Source: Siphonodentalium dalli (taxonomy: Eukaryota; Mollusca; Scaphopoda; Gadilida; Siphonodentaliidae). From it: a DNA stretch of 64,000 bases. How positions within the stretch are numbered: the first letter of the stretch is position 1; each line of letters opens with the position of its first letter. The translations under genes and the position numbers were made by a program. Positions 32,701 through 47,700 of the stretch are shown here, in pieces. The stretch spans positions 133,243,990 through 133,307,989 of the forward strand of contig CP136067.1 of assembly GCA_032622095.1 (NCBI GenBank), written 5' to 3'. The notes beneath the pieces are model-generated. The model made no database searches. It saw nothing but the letters and a program-made list of their open reading frames with translations, and had not been told where the DNA came from.

Positions 32701-35700
32701 GGGATCAAAATAATCATACATGTATGATTATTAATTTTCTGCAAAAAGTTCACCATGTATGATCCTAATTTGGGACTGTATGCTTATTTAACTCTCTGGC
32801 CACTGGTATATCTCGTTGGCCGACGTCATGAAGTTCACCAGTGTAAGTCTATCTGCTAATATGTTTCCATTGTATTTATTTCCCCCATTTTGTCCTATAT
32901 ATTTGAGAAATAATACAAATGACATTGAAATAATTAGCTCATTAACCAAATTTATACTGGTATATTGAAAAATATGTTATATTATGGCAATGATGCTGTT
33001 ACAACTACGGTAGCAATATTGCTGATCGCAGCATCCATAAAGAACAATTTGACAACAATCTTCAGAAATGATTCATCGACAACTGATGGAGTCTTCAAAC
33101 AGTTTAATTTTCACACAGGCTTGGACATTCCTACAGTTCTGAAAATAACTTTGGTACATGCAACGATCATGTTTTTTACAAAAACATGCATGCAATTAAA
33201 ACATTGAAGTACATGTAATTCTATGGCAGGCCAGAGCATCCATCAATTTGAGACGTCTGTAGAAATTTACGAGAACACCTTATAACAATGCAAATACATC
33301 AGTAAGAAAGTATGACGGGGCATGATAGAGTTCCGTTCCTCCATGTCCTGCATTGAGACCATGAACGTGTGCATGTATTTGGTCTTTTTCTCATTTGTTA
33401 TTCTTTTTTATCAATAAAAAATTAAAATTAAACAAACAAAAACAATGCAAATTTATAGTTATGTCGGGGTTGCCTATTGACATTGACAAAGATGCCGACC
33501 CAGTCACTTAATTCAACTACTATTACCAGACTTTCATTTTTGAGGCGCCCGATCGCTCTTGCGCACCATCGCACGGCTAAAATTGAAAACCAACGAGTGA
33601 TCGATCGCGCACCTAGGCCAAATACAGAGAGCGAACCTGATAACGCTATTTTCAGTGTCTACCCAGACGAGGTCACACAGTGTGACGTGTCGAATGCACT
33701 ATCTGTCTGAGACTGAATGATTTGAAGCTAAAAATACATTTCTATGTATGGCTTATGACATCACATAAATTCCTGGAAAATCAAAGCGAGACCACGTGGC
33801 CGGGAGATGTTGATATTTATTCTGTCAGCATGTTGTGCGAAAATTGTGCACATTGTGCAGCTTTCTTGTGCCACTAACTTAAAAATATTTTCGTTAGAAA
33901 AATATTTTAAAAAAACAACTTACCTGCCTACCTACCTATGGTACTCTATTTGTCAGGAGCATTTTACCCCAAACACAATCTATAATTTTTTAGGCCTAAC
34001 CAATTCAGTATAACTACTTAATAGAGGCAGAACATTGATTATTTTTCAAATATAGTTGGACACCTTTGATACTAGTGTAACAGTGTAACAGTCACGGTTA
34101 CATCTCCATAAAAACAGTCCACATGACAGTTAATCCTTATATTTATATACATTTAGCGAAAAAGCCACTTTTGTAAATGTATTTAAATCGAAAAGTGTAT
34201 CGTGACAAAACCAGCCCAAAATTTCCCATAGCACCCTTGGCAAAAGTTAACAGAAACAATTGAAACCCGATGATTTATTAAGTCAATCCTGCGTGAATTC
34301 AAATGCACCCAAAACATTACGCGTTCGTCTTTCCAAACCCAAATGACGTATCGATGTTGTTATGAGCTTGCAGTTATTAGCTGTTGCTCATTCACCGAGA
34401 AATAATTGCAACTAGCCACGTGGGCGCCGACCAATCAGAATGCCGGATTTAGTGATGACAACACTTAGTACATGTATGTAAATATAATGAATTGAATGAT
34501 TGAAAAATGAAATGGTGGTACCTAGATCATCAGCACTGTTAATTATCAGAAATTTGCCTAGGCTAAAAAATTGCCTAGGCCATACATTTGTCCTCGGCTA
34601 AAAGCCTAGAATCTAGTTAGGATCTGCTTAGTTGCATATTCTACACATATACAGTAATGCCCTAAGTAATTGTGTCAGGCACACATTTAAAAATGTTAGA
34701 CAGGTATCTTTGAGAGCCTGTCATATGTCAAGTCATCAAAAAATATATACAGAGAGCTTTCCGATGAATGGCAACAGCCATATTTCTGACTAAATCCTGA
34801 AAAGTTACCCATAATTATGCTGTGGTTAAGGAGTCGATTGCTTAGGGCATTATTGTACATGTAGGTTCAATTTATAATTGAAACTTGGTCCATTGTTGTA
34901 GCAGACTTGTTATGTCAGACAGACTGGTTTAAAATTGCTGATTATTAAGATAGTCTTGATTATCTCAGTAGTCCTTGGAATTCAACAATTGCATTTTTAA
35001 TGTCTGCAAACTTTCAGTGTGACACTAAGACAATGTCAGCAGGTTCTGAAATTTGCTTCAGCTAAAAAATAGTTGACGAAATTAGTTTTTGCCTCGGCTC
35101 AGCCGACAGCTGACGCTAATTAACAGGTCCTGAATAATGAATGAAATTGTTGTTCTGTACAAAATGTCCATCCGCTGGTCTGTTCTGTGTATTCATCTGT
35201 CCGTCCGTCCATTTAACTTTTTTCGTTTCCGGGTGATAACTTTTTAAGTCTGATCTGAATGGAATTAAATTGGTATGTGGGTTTACTAGCACATAATATT
35301 ATACAGGTTAAGTTCGAATTTGTGTTCCGCCCGCAAATTTTCACCTGAGTTACAGCCATTTTTATTGGAATTTGCACTCAATTTTCGTTTCCAGATGATA
35401 ACTTTAGTAAGTTTGAACTGAATGGAATGAAATTTGGTGTGTGAGCTCACTAGCATAAAATACAGGTCAAATTTGAATTTGGGTCTGCCTGCCGATTTTC
35501 ACCAGAGTTATGGCCCTTTGTTGAAATTACCACATACATATTTTGTCATGCCCTAGCTATGCTCTTGTTGTTACAGAACTGACGATCGATTGTGCTTCCA
35601 AGATGACGTTCTGCTGTTCTACAATAACAGAGAGTATAAAGGGGAGGGAACCAATGATGGACTTTTCTGCATCTATACAGACAACAGTGAGTCTAACTTC

Positions 35701-38700
35701 TTACTTTATACAAGGCATACAATGTGAGATGACTGCTATTTTAATATATGTCAGCCTTTCGATTTTCAAAATGGGAGGCGCTCTACGGTATATACTGCTG
35801 ATTACCGCTCGCTACAAATGGAAATCATTGCCTTGGGTCCCTTTATCACCACATGATTTGATAGCAAAATAGCAGGGTATTTCAGTGATGGATTAAACTT
35901 TGAATATATGTATGCAATGCCGTAACGATAACGCGTTTTTTTTACTTATGAGCTTTCATAATTCATCATTGAGTTCTGTTTTTCAGATGTTGAGAGGAAT
36001 TACTACAGCATTCCTGAGTATGTTGTAAACAACGAAGCCTTCCAGACTTACCAGGACAAATACGGAGGAGTATCATACCGACCGGCTGTATCCCAATCGG
36101 TTTATCATGATTATTATCGGGTGAGTTTTTATCAGTGACAATGATACGAATGTCTAATCGTGGAAAGTTATTTGTGACAAAACTGTTTTGCTAATTTCAA
36201 TTTGTCTGTTAAAAAAAAATTAAGAAATTTCTATCAACCTTGAATAAAAAAAGTTTTTGAAATATAAAAAAAAAGTACTGTATTTGGCTATATATTATCA
36301 AGAATGCGAATCTTAAGTACAGAGTCCTCTTGGCGTTCACTTCTCTGAATGTAGCTTTATTTTGTGCAGAGTTGTAATTTTATGATTATAGTCCATTTCA
36401 GAGCGGTAATCCTATGTATATAGTCCACTATATTTTACAGAGTGGTGATCCTGTTTATAGTCCATTATTTTTTTTCAGAGTGGTGATATTGTTTATAATC
36501 CACAATTTTTTTCAGAGCGATAATCTTGTGTATAGTCCACTATGTTGTACAGAGTGGTGATCCTGTGAGTCCATTATTTTTTTCAGAGTGGTGATATTGT
36601 TTATAATCCACAATGTTTTTTCAGAGTGGTGATCCTATGTTTATAGTCCATGAAGCTCTCACTCAGGGGTTTTTCACTCTGCCGACATCTTTGTCCAGTG
36701 GATCGTGTTCTTACAGTAATGCTGCACGTAAGTATACCGGTATCTTTAGTCATTCTTGGACTTATTTAACTCATCAGCTGAACATCAATGAATGAATGGA
36801 AATCAAGTAGCTGCTCAAGCCTTGAAATAGGGTGTCTGTCATTTGCAGAATGAGGTCCCCAGAGGGTGAATTTAGTGATGCTACCCCGCATAGCGGGCTA
36901 GCATCACCAAATTCACCCTTTGGGGACCTCATTCTGCTTACACCTCAGCAGAATGAGGTTCCCAGAGGGTGAATTTGGTGATGCTAGCCTGCTATGCGGG
37001 GTAGCATCACTAAATTCACCCTCTGGGGACCTCATTCTGCAAATGACAGACACCCTATTTCAAGGCAAGTAGCTGCTCATCAGCGAGGACTCAGTTATCA
37101 TATGGTTAACCCGTTCATGACGGGAGCTTCACTGGAGCAGCATTAAAAACCCTGTGCCAATGTATTCTCTTATGTATGCGATTCTTCCACAGGGAGCCTC
37201 GCATATATAAAAGAATGCACTGGCTTACCAGTTCAAGGTAAATATTATCAAGGTATACATTAGGCCAATGTATTCTCGTATATATGCGAGGCCTCTATGG
37301 GAGACTCGCAAATATAAGAGAATGCATTGGCACATGGTTTTCAAAAAATTTCAGGAAGCTCCAGTAATGAAAGGGTTAACTGATGTGATTCAATCACTCC
37401 TGTCAAGACACTTCATTATACCCCCACAACGATGTTATATATAGGAATCGGCTTACCGGTAATTAAATTTATATAATTAATTTAATACAGGAGTCGGCTT
37501 AATATGTTTAAATCAAAGCTTATTAGTCTGTTTGTCTGTGGATACAACTTTGTCAGAGTTTCAGTCAATTTGTTTAAACTTAACACAGATTTTTTGGTGT
37601 ACATGGGAACCTGTGCACCTGCAATTATGAGGTTCGTTCTACATTTTTTCTGTGGAGTTATCCCCCTTTCTTTTTTAGCTTAGAACTTTTTGGCAACATG
37701 CATAATTTTGTCCGAGCTTGTATTTCTTGTTTTAAATAAGTCTACTTCCAGATCATTGTGTGCGTTAATTTACAATATTGTCACATACCAGTTTTTCGCT
37801 GCTAGAAGCACCCTCACCAGAGCCATCAATTTTATCAGTAATTAAGTGTATGGTGATATAGTCAACTTGCATTGGTTAATAAAGAAGTAGTGTATTGTCA
37901 TCCACATTTTCATGAATTGACTGCTTATGACGAAATTAATCTGAACTAAAACATGCATTATTTCTTTAATAATTACTTTAATAAGTTAATAGAAATATCA
38001 TAAACTCGAGATAATTCTGGATAAAAGTAGAACATTTAGCCATGCATGTTGCTTGGTCCGCAAGTCTAGAAATAGTGTGTCCTACATTTGCAAAATGAGG
38101 TCATGGCCATAACAAAAGAAATTATCTCCCAGAAAGGTACTCCACATCCGGCATCTTCATCACTACAATTTTTCGTTTGCAAACAACAATTACTCAAAAC
38201 TAAAATGGTTTTGATGGAAAAATTGACTTATTTTTTTAAGAATAACTAACATGCATTAGACATGACTGTATTTAATTCAAGGTACGGGTTTGTAATTATA
38301 GTACAATTATAATAACAAAAGTTTCTTGGGTATTGCAGTTCTATTAGCGGCCCTTCTGAAATGATTAACAACCCAACAAAGCGGCCAAAAACGCCCAAAT
38401 AAAGCTTCAACAGCCTAAAATATCTTCGGTCTGTCTCAATAACACCATACAAATATGGATATCATTGGAACCGGTTCATTGACCACATTGTGATGGTTAC
38501 AGTTATGCCCTGTGCCAATGCATTCTCTTATATATAAGAGAATGCATTGGCCTAACAAAATTCTTTTTTAAAACTTTTTACCATTTTTTCTTACATTCTT
38601 TAACAATTTTATAATTTTTTCTTACATTTTTAAACATTTTTTATAATATTTTTCTACATTCTTTGACAATTTTATCATTTTTAATATGTGTTAAGCCAAT

Positions 38701-41700
38701 GCATTCTCTTATATATGCGAGTCTCCCATATGGAGCCTCGCATATAAAAGAGAAAGCACTGGCTTAAATGGTCCAGGTAAATATTGTTAGGCCAATTTAT
38801 TCTTTTATAAATGCGAGGCTCCCCATGGGAGACTCGCATGTTTAAGAGAATTCATTGGCACAGGGTTTTTACACATTTTCAGGAAGCTCCAGTCATGGAA
38901 GGGTTAAAAGGATGTCAGGCTGTTAATCACTGCTTATCATGTTATTATACCCCCGCAACAAAGTTGCGGGGGGGGGGGGGGGGGGGGGGTACTGGAATCA
39001 GCTGTACCTTCCGTCCGTCGTCCATGGAAACAAATTTGTCCGGAGTTTTTCTCAGTTGTTTTTTTTATCATTTTCCGTGAATCTTGGCACAGACATCAAC
39101 CACCATGGGAACCTGTGCACCTGTGATTATGATGTCTGTTGGACTTTTTTTTGGTGGAGTTATCCCCCTTTTTCGACTTAGAATATTTTTGCAAACATGC
39201 ATAATTTTGTCCGAGCTTTTATTCCTACATTTTTCGGTCAATAAGTTTAGGATTAGGGTTTGGGGTTAGGGTTTTGCACCTGCAATGAAAATCTGTTATT
39301 TTAGTATTTTAACTTAATGTTTACTGACATGTGAAAAATCTTAGTGTTTTAACATGGGGAGAGGGTATCCTTAGTCCCATTGGGACAGTCACACCTCTAG
39401 TTATTATATCTGTGTCAGATTTTTTTGTGACATTTTTCTTCCATAAATAAGTTATTCTTGAATAACATAGCTTTCATAACAACAGCAATTTTCTCCATAG
39501 TTACAGGATCATTGTTTTTATTATATTTATATCACCTTTTGCAGCATACCTTTACGACCGGACATCCTCATGTACGGTTACAGCATCAACAGCAAACATT
39601 TCCACCCTGTGCATTGATGCAGCAATCGACGCTGCGACTTATATTAATGGCATCAAAGTGGCCACAGTAAGTTTGTATTTAAACTCGACTCCAAAACTTA
39701 CAGTAATTCCCTAAATAATCAACTCCTTAACCACAGATGAATTATGGGTAATTTTTCAGGATCTAGTCAGAAATATGGCTTGTTGTAATTCATCGGAAAG
39801 CTCTCAGTGAGAGCTTTCCGATGAATGGCAACAAGCCATATTTCCGACTAAATCCTGAAAAATTATCCATAATTCTGCTGTGGTTAAGGTGTCGATTATT
39901 TAGGGCATTACTGTATATTAATCACATCAGAGTGGCCACAGTAAGTTTGTAGCTATAACAATTTCCTTCATTGGACATACTGACTCAGTCTGACTGGTTC
40001 GCTTCCATGTTTGTTTTAACCCTTTCAGTGCCAAGTCCGATTTTTGTATCAACCCATATTTCCTTGATCATTTTTCTAAGAGCTCTTTCCATCAGTGTAT
40101 CACATTATTATAATCAATAAATTTGAAAATGATTAAGGAAATATGGGTTGATACAAAAATCGGACTTGGCACTGAAAGGGTTAAAGATGGGTGTTTCAGG
40201 CAAAGGATGATATCGGGTATCTGGTTCTTCAGTTGCTTACCAGGGGAACGGTAGGTTGTACGTGCAGTGGAATAGTTTAATTTTGTAATTGATCCTGTTC
40301 ACCAATAAAACTGATGATATCGTGATAAAACTTAGTGGCTGAAACAACATTAGGCGATTAACCCTTCCATGACTAGAGTTTCCTGAAATATTTTGAAAAC
40401 CCTGTGCTAACGCATTCTCAAATATATGCTGTTCTCCCATAGGGAGACTTGCATATATAAGAGATTACATTGGCCTTACAATATTTACCTTGATCTTGTA
40501 AGCCAGTGCATTTTCTTATATATGCGAGGCTCCCTATGGGATCTTTAAAGCTGCACCAGCACAGCTCCCGCTATAAAAGGGTTATTCTCCGACACCTACT
40601 CATGGTTTACCCTTTCTTTACTAAATATTCATCTACAAGTAGTTCAGAAATGTTCAGATAAAGTGACACCATGGCCGTATATTGAATTCATTATCTCATT
40701 TCCCAAAAAATAATGTGAATCCTTGTGCACTTGTACAACCATTGAAACTGACATTTTCCTTTTCGGCTAAAGAAAATTAAATGTTTGGTTTGGTTTACAA
40801 GCCGAAAAAAATAGGGTCGGTCAGTAGGTTGGCTTGATATTTTATTTTTTTAGTTAATTTTGTATTATTTTGACATATTCTTATTACTTTTCATATGCAT
40901 ATTTTACTGTTCAAGAGTGACATAAAACTATTTTTGTTAATTTTGTAAAAATTGTAATATTACACAACACAATACTTTTACTAACATCAACTTATTTTGA
41001 GAAGCTGAAATGTGTTTTTTTCTGTTTTATGAATTTGTTTAGAAAGAATTCTTGAAAACCAGGAACAAAACTTTAGGGTAGGGGGTTTAAAATAGAGTCG
41101 GTTGGGAAACCCAAACCACAAATATTTTTTTCTTTGTCCCTATAGCATTTTTGTTTCAGTGTTTCATGAATTTCAATATTGACTTTTTTTGCTTTTTATA
41201 TGGCATTGGCTTTTGCCAATTTCAAGGGCTGACTTTTAGCATATTTCATCTGTTTGTTGTCTTTTAGATATTATTTGAACATCCCTCCAGATGAATAATG
41301 GACCATTCCAATGTTTACTTTTATAACTGAACGCGAACTTCCACTCAGCAAAGAAAGCCCTGAAGCTGGTTGTGAGTAATTTTCAGTGTTTATTTGCCTG
41401 GGCGAATCCAAAAGTTGAATTGTGAAATGAAGATATTCAATAGAATCATGTCTGTCTCTTCTTCAGACTCCGATGGTTTTCCAGAATTTTGAAAGCACAT
41501 GTTACACCAGCTACACCTCTCCAGGTTAGTAATAGTCTTGCTCAGCATCCCTTTTTTGACAGAATTTACCTTATTTGAGAAAAAAACATCTCTTGAAAGG
41601 TATTTGCAGCGGGTAAATGTGAAAATCAAAAAGTTTATAAATCCATCCAACACTATGAATAAGTTGGAAGAATAGATTGGCTTTTCTCATTCTTGTTATA

Positions 41701-44700
41701 ATAAATTGTTTAATGCATTATATCACCACTTAGTATGGGTGTCACATCTGCTGATTGTCATCAACCTCCTGTTTTATATTACTGATGGCATGGCTGCAAA
41801 AATCTATATAAAAACACATAGTTGATATTATGGCACCTATTGCTATGAACACATTGGTTAATTCTCTTTTGCCTTTCACTTTATTTTACAAATGGTCTGG
41901 CTTCAAGCATCTATAACATATGCAGTTGATATTGTGGTACATATGGGTATTGGTAACCAGTGTTCACGCTGTCGGTAGCCAAATTAGCCAATGGCTAATC
42001 TTTTTCGAATTTGGCTAATAAAAATTTCATTTGGCTAAACTTTTTTTTACCCCAAATGGAGACTGAAAGCATGGAGTCAGAAAGCTAATTAATAAAAGTG
42101 CTCAATAGAACGACATTCAAGACGAAGTTAGGTGACGAAAGTATTTCATTATTTTCGTACTTATGAAATATCGTTCCGTAACAGCAAAAGGTAAGCTCTA
42201 ACAATTAGTGTACAGTAAACATATTTTGATTTCCAAATCTAACATAAATTTTGGCAAGTGGGTTTTCAATTCTGTGATATGAACGATCCAGTCCGGAAAT
42301 ATCGAAAGTGGGAATATATTGCCGACTGTACAAAGGGAAACCCGATCGCGGACAGTACAAAGGGAAACCCGATCGACAACTCTATCAACCAAGCGATCAC
42401 ACAGTGATATGCAATCATCTTTAGTTTTCACAAGACGGACATTCAAAGACGCACGGACATTAAACCGACCGTGGTTGAATCATGACAATGTGAAGAAAGC
42501 AATATTTTGTAAAGTGTGCATTGACGCTGTTATATAAGCAATTTGTTCGTAACAGGCTGTTTTAATCTGGAGAAAGATTACGTCACTCTGCACGAAACAG
42601 CAAAAGGTTATTATTTTACATTTAATCCCCTAATCCCCCATTGTCTGTCTGGTCACTCACGGGACTCCCACACAATGCATGTTTATGATGACATTGTATT
42701 TATGACGGTCGAGGTTTATGAGCACCAAGTGTAAGACAATAGCTTAATCAGCCAAATGTGAATCACGACAGATATTTTGTGGCTATTTGTCGTCAATACC
42801 GATACAGTCAAAATAATATGCATGCTTTTATGACAGATTGTAATTTGATAATGGCGTAACAATATTAAGTTATTAGTTTCCAGATGTCACTTAGATATTT
42901 TCGCAAGGATAAATATTTAATGATTTAAAAAAAATATTGATATAAAACAAAAAAATAATAACATTAAGAAGGACAATCCCGGGTTACCCCCCCCCCCCCC
43001 CCCCCCCCCCCAAAATCACTCTTTCACATAAAGATTAATAAATTTTTAATAAATGATATATATAAAAATACTTCTAGTTCATAAAAATTATTTAAATTAT
43101 TGTGTATTTTACCTGTGTCTGTTAGATTTGACGTTTTAGTCATCAATTGTGAACCGACCAGAAAACGATGATTTAATTTGGCCAAAGTTTTTTTTAATTT
43201 GGCCAAAAAACATTGGTAACACATCGATAAATCCTCTTCGGCATTTCATTTTATTTTACAGATGGACTGGCTGCAAATGTCTATAACAACACGTGTGTAA
43301 TGAATATTGTGGCACCACTTGATCAACAGCTTTGTCGGGATCCAAATGGTTATTCAGCATACTGTAACAGAACGACGATACCATCCCCAGTCCTGAATGG
43401 TACAGTCTGTCAAGACTCAGTAGTACAGGTTAGTATTGAAATGAGCCTAATCAGGCCTGAGAATATGGTGCTGGTCATAGTGATGTTACGATAATGAAAA
43501 AGCCCATCGGACCAATGGTGCGTTTGTTCCCTTAACCCTTTAGGCCTTTACCCAACAAACCGGCCAAAACCGGCCAAATAAAGCTTCAACAGCCTAAAAT
43601 ATCTTGGGTCTGTCTCAATAAAACCATACAAATATGGATATCATTGGAACCGGCTCATTGACCACATTGTGATGGTTATAGTTATGCCCTGTGCCAATGC
43701 ATTCTCTTATATATGCGAGTCGACCATAGGTCGCCTTGCATATATAAGAGAATGCATTGGCCTAAAAAAACACTTTTTTATCATTTTTTCTTACATTCTT
43801 TAACAATTTTATCATTTTTAATGTGTTAAGCCAATGCATTCTCTTATATATGCGAGGCAACCTATGGTCGACTCGCATATATAAGAGAATGCATTGGCAC
43901 AGGGCCATTCTGTTGGGTAAAGGGATAATGGACCAATATACACCCATTGCACTCCATATCCCGGTATAGTTTCAAAGCCATAAACATAAAAAAATATATT
44001 TACACACTTTCGCGAAAGTATTTCCGCCGACATCAGTTATGCGCTGCCTTTGATGTATACCAGTAGTTGTTTTGACAAAGAGATCAAATGTGCCGACGAA
44101 GAGTAAAGTTATCACTGTATGGGGAACACTTGCACGCAGTATAAAAGTCTTGATTGAATACTTGTAAGTTGCGACAATGTATGGAATTGTGATGATTATT
44201 AACTAAATTTAGATTGAAGGATAATAATTGCTGTCATAGTTGTCTGAGATTTTCCAAATTCCCGTTGGTCACACCTTTTTTGCCTTTTAATAACTGGGAA
44301 GCTTTTATAGTTCTGCCTACTCAATTTTTGTTTCGCTAGACTGCCTCCGAGTTCAACGTGGAGCTAAGCATATTTCATTGCGTAACTTGTAATGAGAGCA
44401 TTACTATAACAATGGCGACTCCCAGAGCGAAAAAAACAAGTGCAATTTGGGACTACTTAACCATATTGTCCCCTATATACAGATGAAAAAGCTAATTATA
44501 CCCCTCCTCACATTGGTCATTATTGAAGACAGTTCTGATCGCAACTGTACTAATTCATTCAGCGCGTGCTTCAAATTATTGACATAACATGTGACATCTC
44601 AGCATGACACATTCTCAACAGGAAACCACCTGTACATTGTAATGAGGTCAGCTGTTTAAAGCGTTCTTTGAATCTAGTTCGTGTCCATGCGATTGAACCA

Positions 44701-47700
44701 ATAACTTCATATTACACAAGATATGTCTTACCTATTTATCAAAAGAAATCCACAACAAATTATTTTGTCCATTCTCGAAATGTTGTCTAAAGAACGACCC
44801 TTTGACCCTAGCATTAGCTAGTGCTAGTTATTAAATTTTACCATCAGAGACCAAAACCAGGATTAGAAAGCACCATCATATTCTATTGCTCTGTTGAAAT
44901 GTTGGAAATTTAAGAAAAAATGACCTTCCGATCCTTCAGTACTAGAAAGTCACATCAAATTCTCATCGGGAGTAGAAACGAAATATAATTATTTTGTTCA
45001 CTGTCAATTTGTGGAATTGTAGAAAGGATGACCCTCTGAACCTAGCATTAGCTAGTGCTAGTTATTCAATTTCACCAGCAGAAACCAAAACCAGGACTAT
45101 AAAGTCAAAATTAAAAGACAAATTCTCTTGTTTGTTGAAATGTTGGAAATTGTAGAAAAAATTACCCTCTGACCCTTGAATTAGCTAGTGCTAGTTATTC
45201 AATTTCACTAGCAAAGACCAAAACCAGGACTAGAAAGACACATCAAATTCTCTTCAGGAGTAGAAAGCGAAATATACTTTTTGTTGGTTCGCGGTCAAAA
45301 GCTATAATTATAGACAAGATGATTCTCTGACCCTAGCATTAGATAGTGCTAGTTATTCAATTTCACCAGCAGAGACCAACACCTGGACTAGAAAGCCACA
45401 TCAAATTCTCTTCGGGGACAGATATGGAAACGAAGTCAAAAACATTGAAATTGTTGAAAGGATGAACCTCTGACCCTAACATTAGTTAGTGCTATTTATT
45501 CAATTTTACCAGCAGAGGCCAACACCAGGGCTAGAAAACGATATCAAATTCTCTTCGGGAGTGGAAAGTGAAATATAATTGTTGTGTTCCCTTTCATAAA
45601 TCTTTGGAATGATAGAAAGAATGACCCTCTGACCCTAGCATTAGCTAGTGCTAGTTATTCAATTTCACCAGCAGAGACCAAAACCAGGACCAGAAAGCCA
45701 CTTGCAATTATCTTTAGGAAAAGAAGCTACATAAATTTTGTCTGCTGTCAAAAACTGTTAAATTGTACAGAAAATGACACTCATCACATCAAATAACTTG
45801 ACCAATTGTTGACATCTGGGAAATTGTAGAAAGGATTACCCTCTGACCCTAGTATTAGCTAGTGCTAGTTATTAAATTTCCCCAGCAGAGACCAACACCA
45901 GGACTATAAAGCCATATCAAATTATCTTAGTGAGCATAAAGGGAAATATAATTCTTTTGTTCACTGTCAAAAAACCAACACCAGGACTAGAAAACCACAT
46001 TGTGTTTATCTTGTCAAATCGTCAACATTTGGGATTACTGGGAAATTGTAGAATTTACACAGTATAAAGGATGACCCTCTGACCCTAGCATTAGCTAGTG
46101 CTAGTTATTCAATTTCACCAGCAGAGACCAACACCAGGATTAGAAAGCCACTTGAAAGTTGAAAGCAAAATATAATTCTTTTGTTCGCTATCAAAAACTT
46201 TAGAATTGTAGAAAGGATGACCTTCTAGCCCTAACATTCGCTAGTGCTAGTTATTCAATTTCACCAGCAGAGACCAAAACCAGGAGTAGAAAACGATATC
46301 AAATTATCTTCTGGAGTGGAAAGCGAAATAAATTGTTGTGTGTTCCCTTTCAAAAACTTTGGAATTATAGGAAGAATGACTCTCCGACCATAGTGTTAGC
46401 TAGTGCTAGTTATTCAATTTCACCAGCAGAGACCAACACCAGGAGTAGAAAACCACATTGTGTTTATCGTGTCAAATCGTCAACATTTGGGATTACTGGG
46501 AAATTGTAGAAAGGATGACCTTCTAGCCCTAACATTCGCTAGTGCTAGTTATTCAATTTCGTCAGCAGAGGCCAACACCAGGAGTAGAAAGCCACATCAA
46601 GAAGACTTATTCTCTTGCTCTGTTGTTATGTTGCAAATTGTCTGCAGTCAAAAACAGTTAAATTGTAGAAAGGATGATCTTATGACCCTAGCATTAGTTA
46701 GTGCTAGTTAGTCAATTTCACCAGCAGAGACCAACACCAGGACTAGAAAACCACATTGTGTTTATAATCTTGTCAAATCGTCAACATTTGGGATTACTGG
46801 GAAATTGTAGAAAGGATGACCCTCTGACCCTAGCATTAGCTAGTGCTAGTTAGTCAATTTCACAGACCAACACCAGGACCAGAAAACCACTTGAAAGCAA
46901 AATATAATTCTTTTGCTCGCTATCAAAAACTTCAGAATTGTGAAAAGGATGACCCTCTGACCCTAACATTCGCTAGTGCTAATTATTCAATATCGTCAGC
47001 AGAGGCCAACACCAGGACTAGAAAGCCACATCAAGAAGACTTATTCTCTTGCTCTGTTGAAATGTTGCAAATTGTCTGCTGTCAAAAACTGTTAAATTGT
47101 AGAAAGGATGATCTTATGACCCTAGCATTAGCTAGTGCTAGTTATTCAATTTCACTAGCAGAGACCACAACTAAAGGGCCCTATCAAATCATTTTTTACT
47201 AGGACTAGAAAGCCATATCAAATTTCTTTGGGAGTAGAAAGCGAAATATAATTCTTTTGTTCCTGCAAAAAACTTTGAATCTATGAAAGAATGACCTTCG
47301 GACCCTAGCGTTAGCCAGTGCTAGTTATTCAATTTCACTAGCAGAGACCACAACCAAAGGGCCCTATCAAATCATTTTTTGCATGCTCTGTCAAAATCCT
47401 CAAAATTGTGGATAAGATGAGTAGTTATTCAATTTCACTTACAAAGACCAACAACACACTAGTCGATTAATTAGGGCTTTACTGTAAATTCTCTTCAGAA
47501 GTAGAGATCCAAATGTTTTATAGTTATTCTGTCATGCCCAGTACAAGTAGAGAATAACACCAGGACTAGAAATTAAAGCCATATCAAATTCTCTTCAGAA
47601 GTAAAGATCTGTATGTTTACAATAAATCTTACCTGGGATCATTTGGTTCAGTTGCCTCCCTTTGAACCACTTCGAAGAAGGCTGAGCTGATTCTATGTCA

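Larger units (their letters stand above)
32552..35150. other. tectonic intron 2 interior
   Basis: Holds a perfect short palindrome at 32596-32649, family C MITE at 34650-34858, and otherwise unplaced AT-rich sequence with no exon-like feature. Confidence 0.5.

Noticed and set aside
33477-33710. 77-codon frame in intron 2
   Set aside because: No conserved motif or splice context; composition typical of chance.
46403-47202. Long open frames rich in ITFASASYSI-like repeats
   Set aside because: They are periodic readings of the intronic satellite array, with no domain, start context or splice support.
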